64,000 nucleotides of DNA, taken from NCBI GenBank assembly GCA_016700415.1, contig CP065018.1:930001-994000 (forward strand), written 5' to 3'. Source of the DNA: Flavobacteriales bacterium (GTDB taxonomy: Bacteria; Bacteroidota; Bacteroidia; Flavobacteriales_F; PHOS-HE28). Made by a program: the position numbers and the translations under genes. The notes under the pieces are model-generated. The model was not told the origin of the DNA, made no database searches, and saw only the letters and a program-made list of their open reading frames with translations. Below are positions 8,507 to 16,418 of the stretch, piece by piece; the first letter of the stretch is position 1, and every line of letters starts with the position of its first letter.

Positions 8507-8938
8507 ATGCTCAGCCTCAGTTGCAAAGCCGCCATCAAGGCCGTGGTCTTCCTCGGCTCCAAGCTCTCGTCCGGCGAACGGATGGGCCTAAAGGAGGTGG
8601 CCGCGTTCATCGGTGAGAACGAACACACCGTGGGCAAGTTGCTGCAACGGCTGGTGAAGGAGGGGCTGATATGCAGCGTAAAAGGGCCGCGTGGTGGATT
8701 CTACCTCACGCCCGAACAGGTGGACTTGCCAGTGATCCGGATCGTACACGTGATGGATGGGGAGGACGTTTTCAAGCAATGCGGCTTGGGCCTCAGCCAA
8801 TGCAGCGACAGCCACCCATGCCCCTTCCACGATGGCTTCAAGCCCATCCGCGAGGAGTTCCGCGAGCTGTGTGAAGCGCACCGGGTGCGCGATCTGTATG
8901 AAGGCGTGAACGACGGGCTGACGCATCTGGTGGGGTAA
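8507..8938 (+). CDS. Rrf2-family transcription regulator with three cysteines (NsrR/IscR type)
   Basis: 143 residues. An N-terminal winged helix-turn-helix (residues 5-65, with VAAFIGENEHTVGKLLQRLVKEGLI and GPRGGFYL) is followed by the dimer helix. Cys92, Cys99 and Cys105 are spaced C-x6-C-x5-C, as in the cluster-binding loop of IscR, NsrR and RsrR. Rrf2 proteins of this type sense NO or cluster status through a [2Fe-2S] or [4Fe-4S] centre. It is the last gene of the RIC operon and is the natural candidate for its autoregulator; the palindrome at 4472-4485 is a possible site. The next gene lies on the opposite strand. Confidence 0.93.
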   Translation: MLSLSCKAAIKAVVFLGSKLSSGERMGLKEVAAFIGENEHTVGKLLQRLVKEGLICSVKGPRGGFYLTPEQVDLPVIRIVHVMDGEDVFKQCGLGLSQCSDSHPCPFHDGFKPIREEFRELCEAHRVRDLYEGVNDGLTHLVG

Positions 8939-8970
8939 GCTGATCTGCCCGGGATCACTGGGACAGAAAT

Positions 8971-9246
8971 TCAGGGCAACGCCCCGGTGGCCCATAGAAC
9001 CCACATGGCCAAAGCACAGGCACTGCCCACCAACGCCAGCTTGAACCCCAGTGAGGAACGTTTGATACTGCCGGGGGAGTATTCCATTTTGCGTTGCTTG
9101 GAGCGGCCCACCAAATAAAACGCGATCGCGAGCACGCCCATGATCAACGCCGGGGCGCAGAGCTGCCGCGCAAAAGCCAATGGGATGCTGAGCACGCCGA
9201 AGACGAGCGTTACCAAGCTGAGCGGCAATATGCGCTGGTCCGTCAT
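8971..9246 (-). CDS. Small membrane protein of unknown function
   Basis: 91 residues with hydrophobic segments at about 8-45 (probably two helices separated by a short turn) and 68-88, joined by a basic-polar loop. The topology resembles small DUF4190-like proteins but no firm family motif is seen. It overlaps the end of coaE by four bases, so it is probably translated from the coaE transcript. Confidence 0.65.
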   Translation of the reverse strand: MTDQRILPLSLVTLVFGVLSIPLAFARQLCAPALIMGVLAIAFYLVGRSKQRKMEYSPGSIKRSSLGFKLALVGSACALAMWVLWATGALP

Positions 9247-9833
9247 GAGCGGGCTTTCTTCAGCAACTTCCCATGCACGGCAAGTACCTGCGGGATCACC
9301 ATGGATTCTCCGTCGTTCACAATGATGGAATCCGCCACGTCGGCTCGTGCCGCATCATCCATTTGGTTGCTCATGCGGGCGCGCACATGCTCCTCCGTCG
9401 CGCCATCCCGGCGCATCACACGGGCAATGCGCTCCCCTTCCGGTGCGGTCACCACGATGAGATGGTCCAGTTGCTTGTAGGCACCGGTCTCCACGAGGAT
9501 GGCCGCTTCGTTGATCACGTAGGGTGCTTGTTGCTTTTGCGCCCATGCGCTGAATGCTGCGCGTACGGCAGGATGCACGATGGTGTTCAGCCGGTCCAAC
9601 GATGCGCGATCACTGAACACCACAGCGCCCAAGGCTTTCCGGTCGAGCACATCGTTTACGAAGATCTCCGGGCCGAACGCCGCTATCAACGCGCTACGCA
9701 CCTCCGGATCTTCCGCGAGGAGGCGCTTGCCTTCATCATCGGAGCTGAACACCGGGATGCCGAGCACGCCGAACATGCGGCACACGGTGCTCTTCCCGCT
9801 GCCGATGCCACCGGTGATGCCGACCTTCAACAT
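9243..9833 (-). CDS. coaE: Dephospho-CoA kinase
   Basis: 196 residues, typical length. P-loop GGIGSGKSTV at residues 8-17, the SSDDEGKRLL substrate segment near 30 and the NEAAILVETG lid region are CoaE hallmarks. The enzyme phosphorylates the ribose 3'-OH of dephospho-CoA, the last step of coenzyme A synthesis. It sits in the reverse-strand set nusB - DUF1573 - yajC - coaE, an arrangement I recall as common in Bacteroidota. Confidence 0.96.
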   Translation of the reverse strand: MLKVGITGGIGSGKSTVCRMFGVLGIPVFSSDDEGKRLLAEDPEVRSALIAAFGPEIFVNDVLDRKALGAVVFSDRASLDRLNTIVHPAVRAAFSAWAQKQQAPYVINEAAILVETGAYKQLDHLIVVTAPEGERIARVMRRDGATEEHVRARMSNQMDDAARADVADSIIVNDGESMVIPQVLAVHGKLLKKARS

Positions 9834-9850
9834 GGATCAGCTGAAGCGGA

Positions 9851-10186
9851 TCAGGCGGACTTGGCCGTCTCCTCGGTGAGCTGCATGGAATTGTCCATGG
9901 CTACAGCGCTCTTCTCGAAGCGCATTTTCACACCTTCGGTGACCTCCAACAAAACGGTCTTGTCGTTCACCTCCACCACTTTACCATGCATACCGCCAAT
10001 GGTCACCACTTTGGCGCCCTTCTGCAGGTTCTCGCGGAACTTGCGGGCATCCTTGGCCTTTTTTTGCTGTGGGCGGATCATGAAAAAATAGAACACGACG
10101 AACAGCAATACCATCATGATGATGGTGGACATGCCGGAGCCGCCGCCGGGTACTTCTGCTTGAAGGAAGATCGAGAGAACGTTCAT
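9851..10186 (-). CDS. yajC: Preprotein translocase subunit YajC
   Basis: 111 residues. A short periplasmic start is followed by one membrane helix (about 18-38, IIMMVLLFVVFYFFMI) and the family motif RPQQKKAKDARKF. A small cytoplasmic domain (VVTIGGMHGKVVEVND) completes it. YajC associates with SecDF in the inner membrane. It lies 17 bases upstream of coaE on the same strand and downstream of the DUF1573 lipoprotein gene. Confidence 0.96.
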   Translation of the reverse strand: MNVLSIFLQAEVPGGGSGMSTIIMMVLLFVVFYFFMIRPQQKKAKDARKFRENLQKGAKVVTIGGMHGKVVEVNDKTVLLEVTEGVKMRFEKSAVAMDNSMQLTEETAKSA

Positions 10187-10233
10187 TGCTTGTGTTTCGA
10201 GGTTTTTTCGCGTTGCGCGGGTTCGGTTTTCTG

Positions 10234-10758
10234 TTATTCGGTCGGGGGCGCCACCACTTCACCGCTGAGGGTGAGGACGGAAGTGGGCGGATCGGTGTTG
10301 GCCACCACCGTGATGGTCTTGTGCTGCACGCCGGGCCTGCCCTCACTGTTGAAGGACACGGTGATGGCGCTGCGTTCACCGGGCCCCACAGGCATGCGCG
10401 GCCAGTTTTTGGCCACCGTGCAGCCGCAGGAGCCGCGCACATCGGTGATCACGAGGTCGCTTTTGCCGTTATTTATAAAACCGTATGTCTTCTCCACTAG
10501 CACACCTTCGGCGATCTTGCCCATGTGACGTGCGGTGCTGTCGAAAGTCAGTACGGGGCGCATCGAAGGGTCCGCGTTCTTATAGCCCGACACGGGCACC
10601 TCCACGGCGTTCGTGGTGATGCCGTCGGCATCTTCCTCCGTGTGGTCGGTGATGCGGCATGCCGTGAACGTGAGCGATGCCAGCGCTATGAGCACGGCCA
10701 ACGTTGCGGTCCGCTTCGGATGTTGGTGGCGGATCTCCGCCTTTTTCCCGTGTTCCAT
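10234..10758 (-). CDS. DUF1573-domain lipoprotein
   Basis: 174 residues. A basic N-terminus and hydrophobic stretch end at a lipobox (LTFTAC, Cys34), so the mature protein is likely lipid-anchored in the envelope. Residues about 70-165 form an immunoglobulin-like DUF1573 domain with FINNGKSDLVITDVRGSCGC and a VAPPTE end. The function of DUF1573 is unknown; the domain is abundant in Bacteroidota. The gene lies six bases after nusB and upstream of yajC, so it belongs to the same transcription unit. Confidence 0.88.
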   Translation of the reverse strand: MEHGKKAEIRHQHPKRTATLAVLIALASLTFTACRITDHTEEDADGITTNAVEVPVSGYKNADPSMRPVLTFDSTARHMGKIAEGVLVEKTYGFINNGKSDLVITDVRGSCGCTVAKNWPRMPVGPGERSAITVSFNSEGRPGVQHKTITVVANTDPPTSVLTLSGEVVAPPTE

Positions 10759-10764
10759 TTGCGT

Positions 10765-11712
10765 TCAACTTTCCAGCAGTCCGCGGCCCACCTTGTGGAT
10801 GGCGCCGCTGTCCTTCATCTCTGCGAAGAGCTTATCGAGGATGCCATTGATGAAATTCTTGCTCTTGGGCGTGCTGTACGCCTTGGCGACCTCGATGTAT
10901 TCGTTCAAGGTCACTTTCACTGGGATCAGGTCAAAGCTGCGGGCCTCCGTGAGCGCCATGCGCATCAGGAGCATGTCGCTGAGCGCGATCCGGTCGGCCT
11001 CCCAATTGCTGGCCCGTTCGGCGATGATCTTTTCGTCCGCCTCCTGGTGCGCGATCGTATCGCGATAAAGCGTGGTGACAAATGCGCGCTCCTCGATCGC
11101 CTCGCTCCCCGGCTCCATCAGCATCAGGTCGGGGTCTTCGATCTTCATGGTCTCGATGACGCGCTTCACCATGGAGCACGCCAGGTCCAGATCCTCCAAC
11201 CAATGGATGCTTTTGGCCTCCACGTGCTCGTGCAGGCTTTCGAACTGGGCGATGTGCTCCACGAACAGGTCCAATATCACCGCCCGGTCAATGGCCGGCG
11301 TGGTTCTGGGGGCAACGATGTAGGCTGCGTACTCGTCGCTGGCGAGGATCACCCGCTGGAGTTGCATGAGCAGGTCCCTGTCACCGACCCAGCCCGTTTT
11401 GCGCTTTTCGGATTCCTGCAGCAACAGCTTGCTCTCGCTCAGTTTCACCAGGAACGGGTTGTCCACGAAGCGTCTGCTCGGGGCCAGGTCATCGCCAGTG
11501 GGCATACGCTTCGCCTTACGCTCCTCGAGCCGTTCCTCCGCCAAGCGCCGCATTTCCCCGAAGAGCATCATCACATGGATGAACAGGTCGTAGGTGCGTT
11601 CCACTCCCAGCAGGAGCTCCTTTTCATTCTTGGCCGCACTGCCCCCGGCGCTCTGTGCATGGGCATAGAGCGCTTGGTAGACCTTGATACGGAGAAAGCG
11701 GCGATTGAGCAT
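10765..11712 (-). CDS. nusB: Transcription antitermination factor NusB
   Basis: 315 residues, about twice the Escherichia coli protein but the length usual in Bacteroidota. The N-terminus NRRFLRIKVYQALYAH and the C-terminal core IALSDMLLMRMALTE, then SFDLIPVKVTLNEYIEVAK and SKNFINGILD identify it. The inserted middle, roughly residues 50-170, is lineage specific. NusB with NusE (S10) binds BoxA RNA in rRNA antitermination. It follows the amino-acid dehydrogenase by nine bases. Confidence 0.95.
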   Translation of the reverse strand: MLNRRFLRIKVYQALYAHAQSAGGSAAKNEKELLLGVERTYDLFIHVMMLFGEMRRLAEERLEERKAKRMPTGDDLAPSRRFVDNPFLVKLSESKLLLQESEKRKTGWVGDRDLLMQLQRVILASDEYAAYIVAPRTTPAIDRAVILDLFVEHIAQFESLHEHVEAKSIHWLEDLDLACSMVKRVIETMKIEDPDLMLMEPGSEAIEERAFVTTLYRDTIAHQEADEKIIAERASNWEADRIALSDMLLMRMALTEARSFDLIPVKVTLNEYIEVAKAYSTPKSKNFINGILDKLFAEMKDSGAIHKVGRGLLES

Positions 11713-11721
11713 GGATGTGGG

Positions 11722-12822
11722 TCAGAAGCCGAGGCCGGCCTGGCGGACGCTTTTGATGCGTTGTTCGGCGGCCTGATTGGCCGCCAGATAAGTAGGGATG
11801 TTCTCTTCGCGGCTACGCTTGAAGATGGTCAAGGCCGTGTTGTAGATCTCCTCGGTCTGTGCCAGAGCAGCCTTTTGGTTGTAGCCGCGGCGCTCCCAGA
11901 AGCAATTGATGATACCCCCTGCATTGATCAGGAAGTCCGGCGCGTAGAGAATGCCTTTCTCCATCAGGGCCCTGCCGTGCTTATCCTCGTCGGCCAACTG
12001 GTTGTTCGCCGCCCCGGCGATCACGCTGCACTTCAGAAGCGGCAGTGTTTCATCATTCACCGTCGCGCCCAAGGCACAGGGTGAATAGATGTCCACGTCC
12101 AGCCCGATCACTTCGTCCGGCTTCACCAGGTTCACCGCGGAATGCTCCGCCTTGATCGCGGCGAGCTTGTCGTCATGGATGTCCGTCAAGTAGACCGTGG
12201 CGCCTTCCTTCAGGAGGTGCCCGACGAGATTCCTACCAACGTTGCCTGCTCCCTGCACAGCCACCTTTCGCCCGCCGAGGTCATCGGTACCGTATGCGGT
12301 CTTAGCGGCGGCCTTCAGGCCACAGAACACACCATACGCCGTAACCGGGGAAGGATCACCGCTGCCCCCCATGCTCTCAGGCAGGCCGACCACATTGGTG
12401 GTCTCCTTGCGGATGTTCACCATTTCGGTAACGCTCATGCCCACGTCCTCCGCAGTGATGTAGCGCCCATTGAGGCTTTCCACGAAGCGGCCGAAACGGC
12501 GGAACATCGCCTCCGTCTTGTCGGTGCGTGCATTGCCGATGATCACGGCCTTTCCTCCGCCGAGGTCAAGCCCCGCCAATGCGCTCTTGTAGGTCATGCC
12601 GCGGCTCAACCGGAGCACGTCCTCCAAGGCATCGGCCTCACTGACGTAAGGCCACATCCGTGTTCCGCCCAGTGCGGGCCCGAGCGTGGTATCGTGTACA
12701 GCGATGATGGCCCGGAGGCCCGTGGTGCTGTCATTGCAGAACAGGATCTGTTCATGATCATGTTCCTTCATCCTGTCGATCACGACTGCGCTGGCGGTCG
12801 GTATTTCGCTTACCAATGTCAT
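11722..12822 (-). CDS. Glu/Leu/Phe/Val family amino-acid dehydrogenase (leucine dehydrogenase-like)
   Basis: 366 residues, the size of leucine dehydrogenase rather than glutamate dehydrogenase (about 450). The substrate domain contains GPALGGTRMWPY and the catalytic-lysine segment ALAGLDLGGGKAVI. The NAD-binding domain has VAVQGAGNVGRNL near residue 178. The enzyme oxidatively deaminates branched-chain amino acids to 2-oxoacids with NAD. The substrate among Leu, Val and Phe cannot be fixed by eye. It is the first gene of the reverse-strand run that includes nusB. Confidence 0.92.
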   Translation of the reverse strand: MTLVSEIPTASAVVIDRMKEHDHEQILFCNDSTTGLRAIIAVHDTTLGPALGGTRMWPYVSEADALEDVLRLSRGMTYKSALAGLDLGGGKAVIIGNARTDKTEAMFRRFGRFVESLNGRYITAEDVGMSVTEMVNIRKETTNVVGLPESMGGSGDPSPVTAYGVFCGLKAAAKTAYGTDDLGGRKVAVQGAGNVGRNLVGHLLKEGATVYLTDIHDDKLAAIKAEHSAVNLVKPDEVIGLDVDIYSPCALGATVNDETLPLLKCSVIAGAANNQLADEDKHGRALMEKGILYAPDFLINAGGIINCFWERRGYNQKAALAQTEEIYNTALTIFKRSREENIPTYLAANQAAEQRIKSVRQAGLGF

Positions 12823-12958
12823 GGGATCATTTGAAGTTAAGGGCGCGGTCCGGCTTGGGCGCGCCTTTCCGGCCGAACCGCCATCGCCGCAGGGCCATGG
12901 AACGCACCGGTTTGGTTGAACATCTGGGTCATCACTTCGTTGCCGGCCAAGGCCGTTC

Positions 12959-12966
12959 TACTTTTG
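12959..12966 (+). promoter_or_regulatory. Bacteroidota -7 promoter element before the ABC exporter
   Basis: TACTTTTG is a perfect TAnnTTTG match 52 bases before the exporter ATG. A TTG at 12940-12942 lies 16 bases upstream and could be the -33 element. No Shine-Dalgarno sequence is evident at the gene start. Confidence 0.6.
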
Positions 12967-13018
12967 CGGACACCCCCGCAAGCCTTTTTCAAGGCGTGCA
13001 AAGGTAGCAAGCCCGGCC

Positions 13019-14902
13019 ATGCGTTCCCTCCTTCCCCTTCTTCCCTACTTCGGCCGGTACTGGGGCCGATTGTGCTTGGGGATCCTGTTCATCATCCTCA
13101 CCGGCCTGTTCGCCGTCTTCACGCCACAAGTGGTACGGGAGGCCTTCAACCTTATCGGCGAAGGCATCGCCCAGCAAAAGCTTCCCGTTGACCAACGCCA
13201 TCTGGAGGTTTCCGAGCAGCTGCGGACGTGGACCGGTTGGACGGGCATCGACCTACAGGATAAACTGGACGGCCCCTTGGACGACGCCTCACTGCATCGA
13301 AAGGTAATGTGGTTCGCGATGTTTTATGCCGGGCTGTTCATCATCTTCACGCTCATCAGCGGCTTCTTCCTTTTTCTCACGCGCCAGACCATCATCGTGG
13401 TGAGCCGGCTGATGGAGTATGACCTGAAGAACGCCGTCTACACCCACTATCAGCGGCTGGACCGTGCTTTCTACAAGCAAAACAGCACCGGCGACCTGAT
13501 GAACCGCATCAGTGAGGACGTGAGCAAGGTCCGGCAGTTCATCGGCCCGGCCGTGATGTACATCATCAACCTGGTGGTGCTCACGGTGCTGATCGTGTGG
13601 GTGATGCTGGAAGTGAACGTGGAGCTGACGACCTGGTCCTTAGCGCCGTTGCCCTTGCTCAGCGTGGCCATCTACTTGGTGAGCGACACCATCAACAAAC
13701 GCAGCATGGCCACGCAACAGCAACAGAGCCGCCTCAGTTCCATGGCACAGGAAACCTTCAGCGGCATCAGGGTGGTGAAGGCATACGCGAAGGAAGAGCT
13801 GATCATCGACCGCTTCCGCCGCGCCGCGAAAGACTACCGGAAAACAAGCCTCGCCCAGGCAAAAGTGGACTCGCTGTTCATGCCGGCCATCATGCTGCTG
13901 GTGGGGCTCAGCACGGCCTTGGTGATCTTCGTCGGTGGCACCTTGCTGATCCGTGGCGGCACGGGCGTCACCGTGGGCAACCTTGCCGAGTTCACGCTCT
14001 ATGTCACCAAGCTGACATGGCCGTTCGCCAGCTTGGGCATGATCACCTCACAAGTGCAACAGGCCGCGGTGAGCATGCAGCGCATCAACGAATTTCTGGA
14101 CACCGCGCCCGCCATCACCTCCCAACGGGACATGCTCCCTGAGGTGAAGGGCGGGATCACGTTCAAGGACGTCAGCTTTACCTATCCGGAGACCGGCATA
14201 GAGGCCCTCAAGCACGTCAGCTTCAGTGTGCCTGCGGGCAGCACCTTGGCGATCGTGGGGCACACCGGCAGTGGCAAGAGCACCATCGCGGACCTGATCG
14301 GCCGGCTTTACGACCCCACATCGGGCATCGTGCTCATCGATGGGGTCCCCCTTCCCGATGTGGCCATGGAAAAGCTGCGGGACCAACTGGGCATCGTCCC
14401 GCAGGACGTCTTCCTCTTCAGCGACAGCATCACCAACAACATCGCTTTCAGTCTGGACGCCACCCCGGACCTGCAACAGCGCGTGGAGGACGCGGCGCGC
14501 ACCGCCCAGGTCCATCAGGACATCAGGCAGTTCCCGAAAGGCTACGGCACCTTGCTCGGCGAGCGGGGCGTCACCCTCAGCGGCGGTCAGAAGCAACGGG
14601 TGAGCATCGCCAGGGCCATCGTGCGCAGGCCGCGCATCCTGATCTTCGATGATCCGTTGAGCGCGGTGGACACGGCTACGGAAGAGGCCATCCTTTCCGG
14701 CCTGCGACGCGTAATGAAGGGTCGGACCACCGTGATCATCAGCCACCGGATCAGCGCAGTGCAGGCGGCGGACCACATCCTGGTGCTGGAGCACGGAAGT
14801 ATCATCGAGGAAGGCCGCCACGCCCAACTGATCGATCAAGGCGGCACTTATGCCCAGCTCTATGAGGAGCAATTGCTGGAGGAAGCAGCGGACGAGGGCT
14901 GA
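13019..14902 (+). CDS. ABC exporter, fused permease-ATPase (MsbA/lipid-type)
   Basis: 627 residues. A six-helix type-I exporter transmembrane domain spans about 1-345, with the expected extracytoplasmic loop between helices 1 and 2 unusually long (about 40-95). The nucleotide-binding domain carries Walker A (GHTGSGKST, about 414), the Q-loop (GIVPQDVFLF), the signature LSGGQKQR (about 520), Walker B (LIFDDPLSAVD) and the H-loop (ISHRIS). It would act as a homodimer in the inner membrane exporting lipid, drug or peptide; the substrate is not predictable. It is monocistronic with its own -7 element. Confidence 0.93.
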   Translation: MRSLLPLLPYFGRYWGRLCLGILFIILTGLFAVFTPQVVREAFNLIGEGIAQQKLPVDQRHLEVSEQLRTWTGWTGIDLQDKLDGPLDDASLHRKVMWFAMFYAGLFIIFTLISGFFLFLTRQTIIVVSRLMEYDLKNAVYTHYQRLDRAFYKQNSTGDLMNRISEDVSKVRQFIGPAVMYIINLVVLTVLIVWVMLEVNVELTTWSLAPLPLLSVAIYLVSDTINKRSMATQQQQSRLSSMAQETFSGIRVVKAYAKEELIIDRFRRAAKDYRKTSLAQAKVDSLFMPAIMLLVGLSTALVIFVGGTLLIRGGTGVTVGNLAEFTLYVTKLTWPFASLGMITSQVQQAAVSMQRINEFLDTAPAITSQRDMLPEVKGGITFKDVSFTYPETGIEALKHVSFSVPAGSTLAIVGHTGSGKSTIADLIGRLYDPTSGIVLIDGVPLPDVAMEKLRDQLGIVPQDVFLFSDSITNNIAFSLDATPDLQQRVEDAARTAQVHQDIRQFPKGYGTLLGERGVTLSGGQKQRVSIARAIVRRPRILIFDDPLSAVDTATEEAILSGLRRVMKGRTTVIISHRISAVQAADHILVLEHGSIIEEGRHAQLIDQGGTYAQLYEEQLLEEAADEG

Positions 14903-14936
14903 ACACGCCGTTCCGGGAACATTTCTGCGAGGATCC

Positions 14937-14944
14937 TATATTTG
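14937..14944 (+). promoter_or_regulatory. Bacteroidota -7 promoter element before the PUR protein gene
   Basis: TATATTTG is a perfect TAnnTTTG match 23 bases upstream of the ATG at 14968. It lies in the 65-base gap after the ABC exporter and implies independent expression with a very short leader. Confidence 0.65.
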
Positions 14945-14967
14945 ATTATCCAAGCAAGGGAATTACC

Positions 14968-15324
14968 ATGGCGGACGATCGGGAGGATGTGTATTCGAAA
15001 GTGGTACGGGCGGGAAAGCGCACCTACTTTTTCGATGTGCGGAGCACACGTGGAAACGACCTGTTCCTCACCATCACCGAAAGCAAGAAGCGCACCCACG
15101 AGGACGGCGGGGTGAGCTACGAAAAGCACAAGATCTTTCTCTACAAGGAAGACTTTGAAAAGTTCATGGACGGGCTCAACCATACACTGGACGAGCTGGA
15201 TCGGATCCGCGAAACCGGGGAGCGCCCAGCACTGGACAGTCCGCAACCACACGACGATACCGGGGACGACAAGGCACAGCCCGGATTTAAGGACATCGAC
15301 TTCGACGACTTGGGCAAGCCTTGA
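14968..15324 (+). CDS. DUF3276 / PUR-family nucleic-acid-binding protein
   Basis: 118 residues. Residues 8-75 form the PUR-like repeat (VRAGKRTYFFDVRSTRGNDLFLTITES, then KHKIFLYKEDFEKFMDGL) found in Bacteroidota and related to Borrelia BpuR and eukaryotic PUR-alpha. The C-terminal third is an acidic, disordered tail (DDTGDD, FDDLGKP). Family members bind single-stranded DNA or RNA; the cellular role in this phylum is unknown. It has its own promoter element and a strong terminator. Confidence 0.9.
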   Translation: MADDREDVYSKVVRAGKRTYFFDVRSTRGNDLFLTITESKKRTHEDGGVSYEKHKIFLYKEDFEKFMDGLNHTLDELDRIRETGERPALDSPQPHDDTGDDKAQPGFKDIDFDDLGKP

Positions 15325-15362
15325 GCGGGGTCTTGCCTCACCACTGCCCCCGAGTTGAATGA

Positions 15363-15386
15363 AGAAAGCCCCATTCGGGGCTTTCT
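15363..15386. terminator. Strong hairpin terminator, probably bidirectional
   Basis: AGAAAGCCCC and GGGGCTTTCT form a perfect 10-bp stem with a four-base loop (ATTC). It lies between the end of the PUR gene on the forward strand and the end of the small periplasmic protein gene on the reverse strand, so it could serve both. Confidence 0.82.
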
Positions 15387-15422
15387 CGGTCTTGGGAACA
15401 CGTTCAGTGCCCGTGCCTTCGA

Positions 15423-15845
15423 TCACTCCGCGATAGGCTCGTTCGTCTTGATGTTCTTCTTTCTGATCTCGGCTTTGATCTCCGCGAGCTTCTTGTTCTG
15501 CTCCGGAGTAAGAATGCTGTCGATCATTTTCTCATGCTTTTGCATCAGGCGCTCCTGCTTGGGATCACGCTCCTCGGGGTCCAGCATTTCCAATTCGTTG
15601 CTCTGCTTGTTGATGTCCGCCTCAATGCTTTTCAACTTCTCCGATTGATCGTTGCTGAGCCCGAGTTCCTGCGTCATGTACTCCGCGCTCAGGACAATGG
15701 GGGCCTCGTCCTGCATCTTTTGCCGTTCCTGCACGGCCTTGTTCGTGGGCTCCACGGCCGGGTTGTTCGCCTTGTCCTGCGCGAAACCGGCCGTGGCCAG
15801 GAGGAGGCCACCAAGAATGGCCGCGTTACGGATGAATGTGCTCAT
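15423..15845 (-). CDS. Secreted helical protein of unknown function (Spy-like)
   Basis: 140 residues from the ATG at 15845. A signal peptide (MSTFIRNAAILGGLLLATAGFAQ) is followed by a charged, helix-rich mature part with YMTQELGLSNDQSEKLKSIE, then EKMIDSILTPEQNKKLAEIK. The LxLSxxQxxKLKxIE and LTPEQxxKL patterns are typical of periplasmic Spy/CpxP-like or heavy-metal-resistance helical proteins. Assignment to that superfamily is tentative. A longer upstream extension lacks support because the signal peptide begins at this ATG. Confidence 0.75.
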   Translation of the reverse strand: MSTFIRNAAILGGLLLATAGFAQDKANNPAVEPTNKAVQERQKMQDEAPIVLSAEYMTQELGLSNDQSEKLKSIEADINKQSNELEMLDPEERDPKQERLMQKHEKMIDSILTPEQNKKLAEIKAEIRKKNIKTNEPIAE

Positions 15846-15905
15846 GGGTTTGTGGGTTGGTTTTATAGTGAAGGACCTGAGCAATGCTCGTGCCAATGCG
15901 TGTAT

Positions 15906-15913
15906 CAAAAGTA
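15906..15913 (-). promoter_or_regulatory. Bacteroidota -7 promoter element on the reverse strand
   Basis: Read on the reverse strand this is TACTTTTG, a perfect TAnnTTTG match about 60 bases upstream of the helical secreted protein gene. No clear -33 element was found at ideal spacing. Confidence 0.5.
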
Positions 15914-16034
15914 TTCGATCCGGTCCAATTTCCACTACAAATACAAAACGAGGCGACATGCAAGATCATTTCGATGGTACCTCACCGGCCCGTGCATTCG
16001 GGCATGATCCCGCTCAATGCCGAACTTTGTACCC

Positions 16035-16418
16035 ATGAAACAGTTCCTGATCCTGCTCGCGATGCTTCCCATCGCCTTTACCGCCTATGCCCAAGGCAAC
16101 GGTACCAGCTTGGGCACCAAGGCCTTCAAGGCGGCCATTGACAAGGACGACGCGCTCTTGCTCGACGTCCGCACCCCCAAAGAGTTTGCCCAAGGCCACA
16201 TTGAAGCGGCCGCCAATGCGGATTGGCTCGGTGGCGAACTGCTGAATGATGTCTCCGGTATCGACAAGACCAAACCTGTGCTGCTTTACTGCGCGGTGGG
16301 CGGTCGCAGTGGCAAGGCCATGGCCGCGATGATCAAGGCCGGCTTCACCGATGTGCATGACCTCAAGGGCGGCTTCAACGCTTGGGAAGCGGACAAACTA
16401 CCGGTGATCACGCAATGA
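16035..16418 (+). CDS. Periplasmic rhodanese-domain protein
   Basis: 127 residues. An N-terminal signal peptide (about 1-20, ending AYAQ) precedes a single rhodanese domain with LLLDVRTPKEFAQGHI and the active-site loop YCAVGGRSGKA (Cys86). Such proteins transfer sulfane sulfur or act as thiol switches; the acceptor is unknown. The ATG at 16035 is chosen because the signal peptide starts there. The stop overlaps the following endonuclease gene by four bases. Confidence 0.92.
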   Translation: MKQFLILLAMLPIAFTAYAQGNGTSLGTKAFKAAIDKDDALLLDVRTPKEFAQGHIEAAANADWLGGELLNDVSGIDKTKPVLLYCAVGGRSGKAMAAMIKAGFTDVHDLKGGFNAWEADKLPVITQ

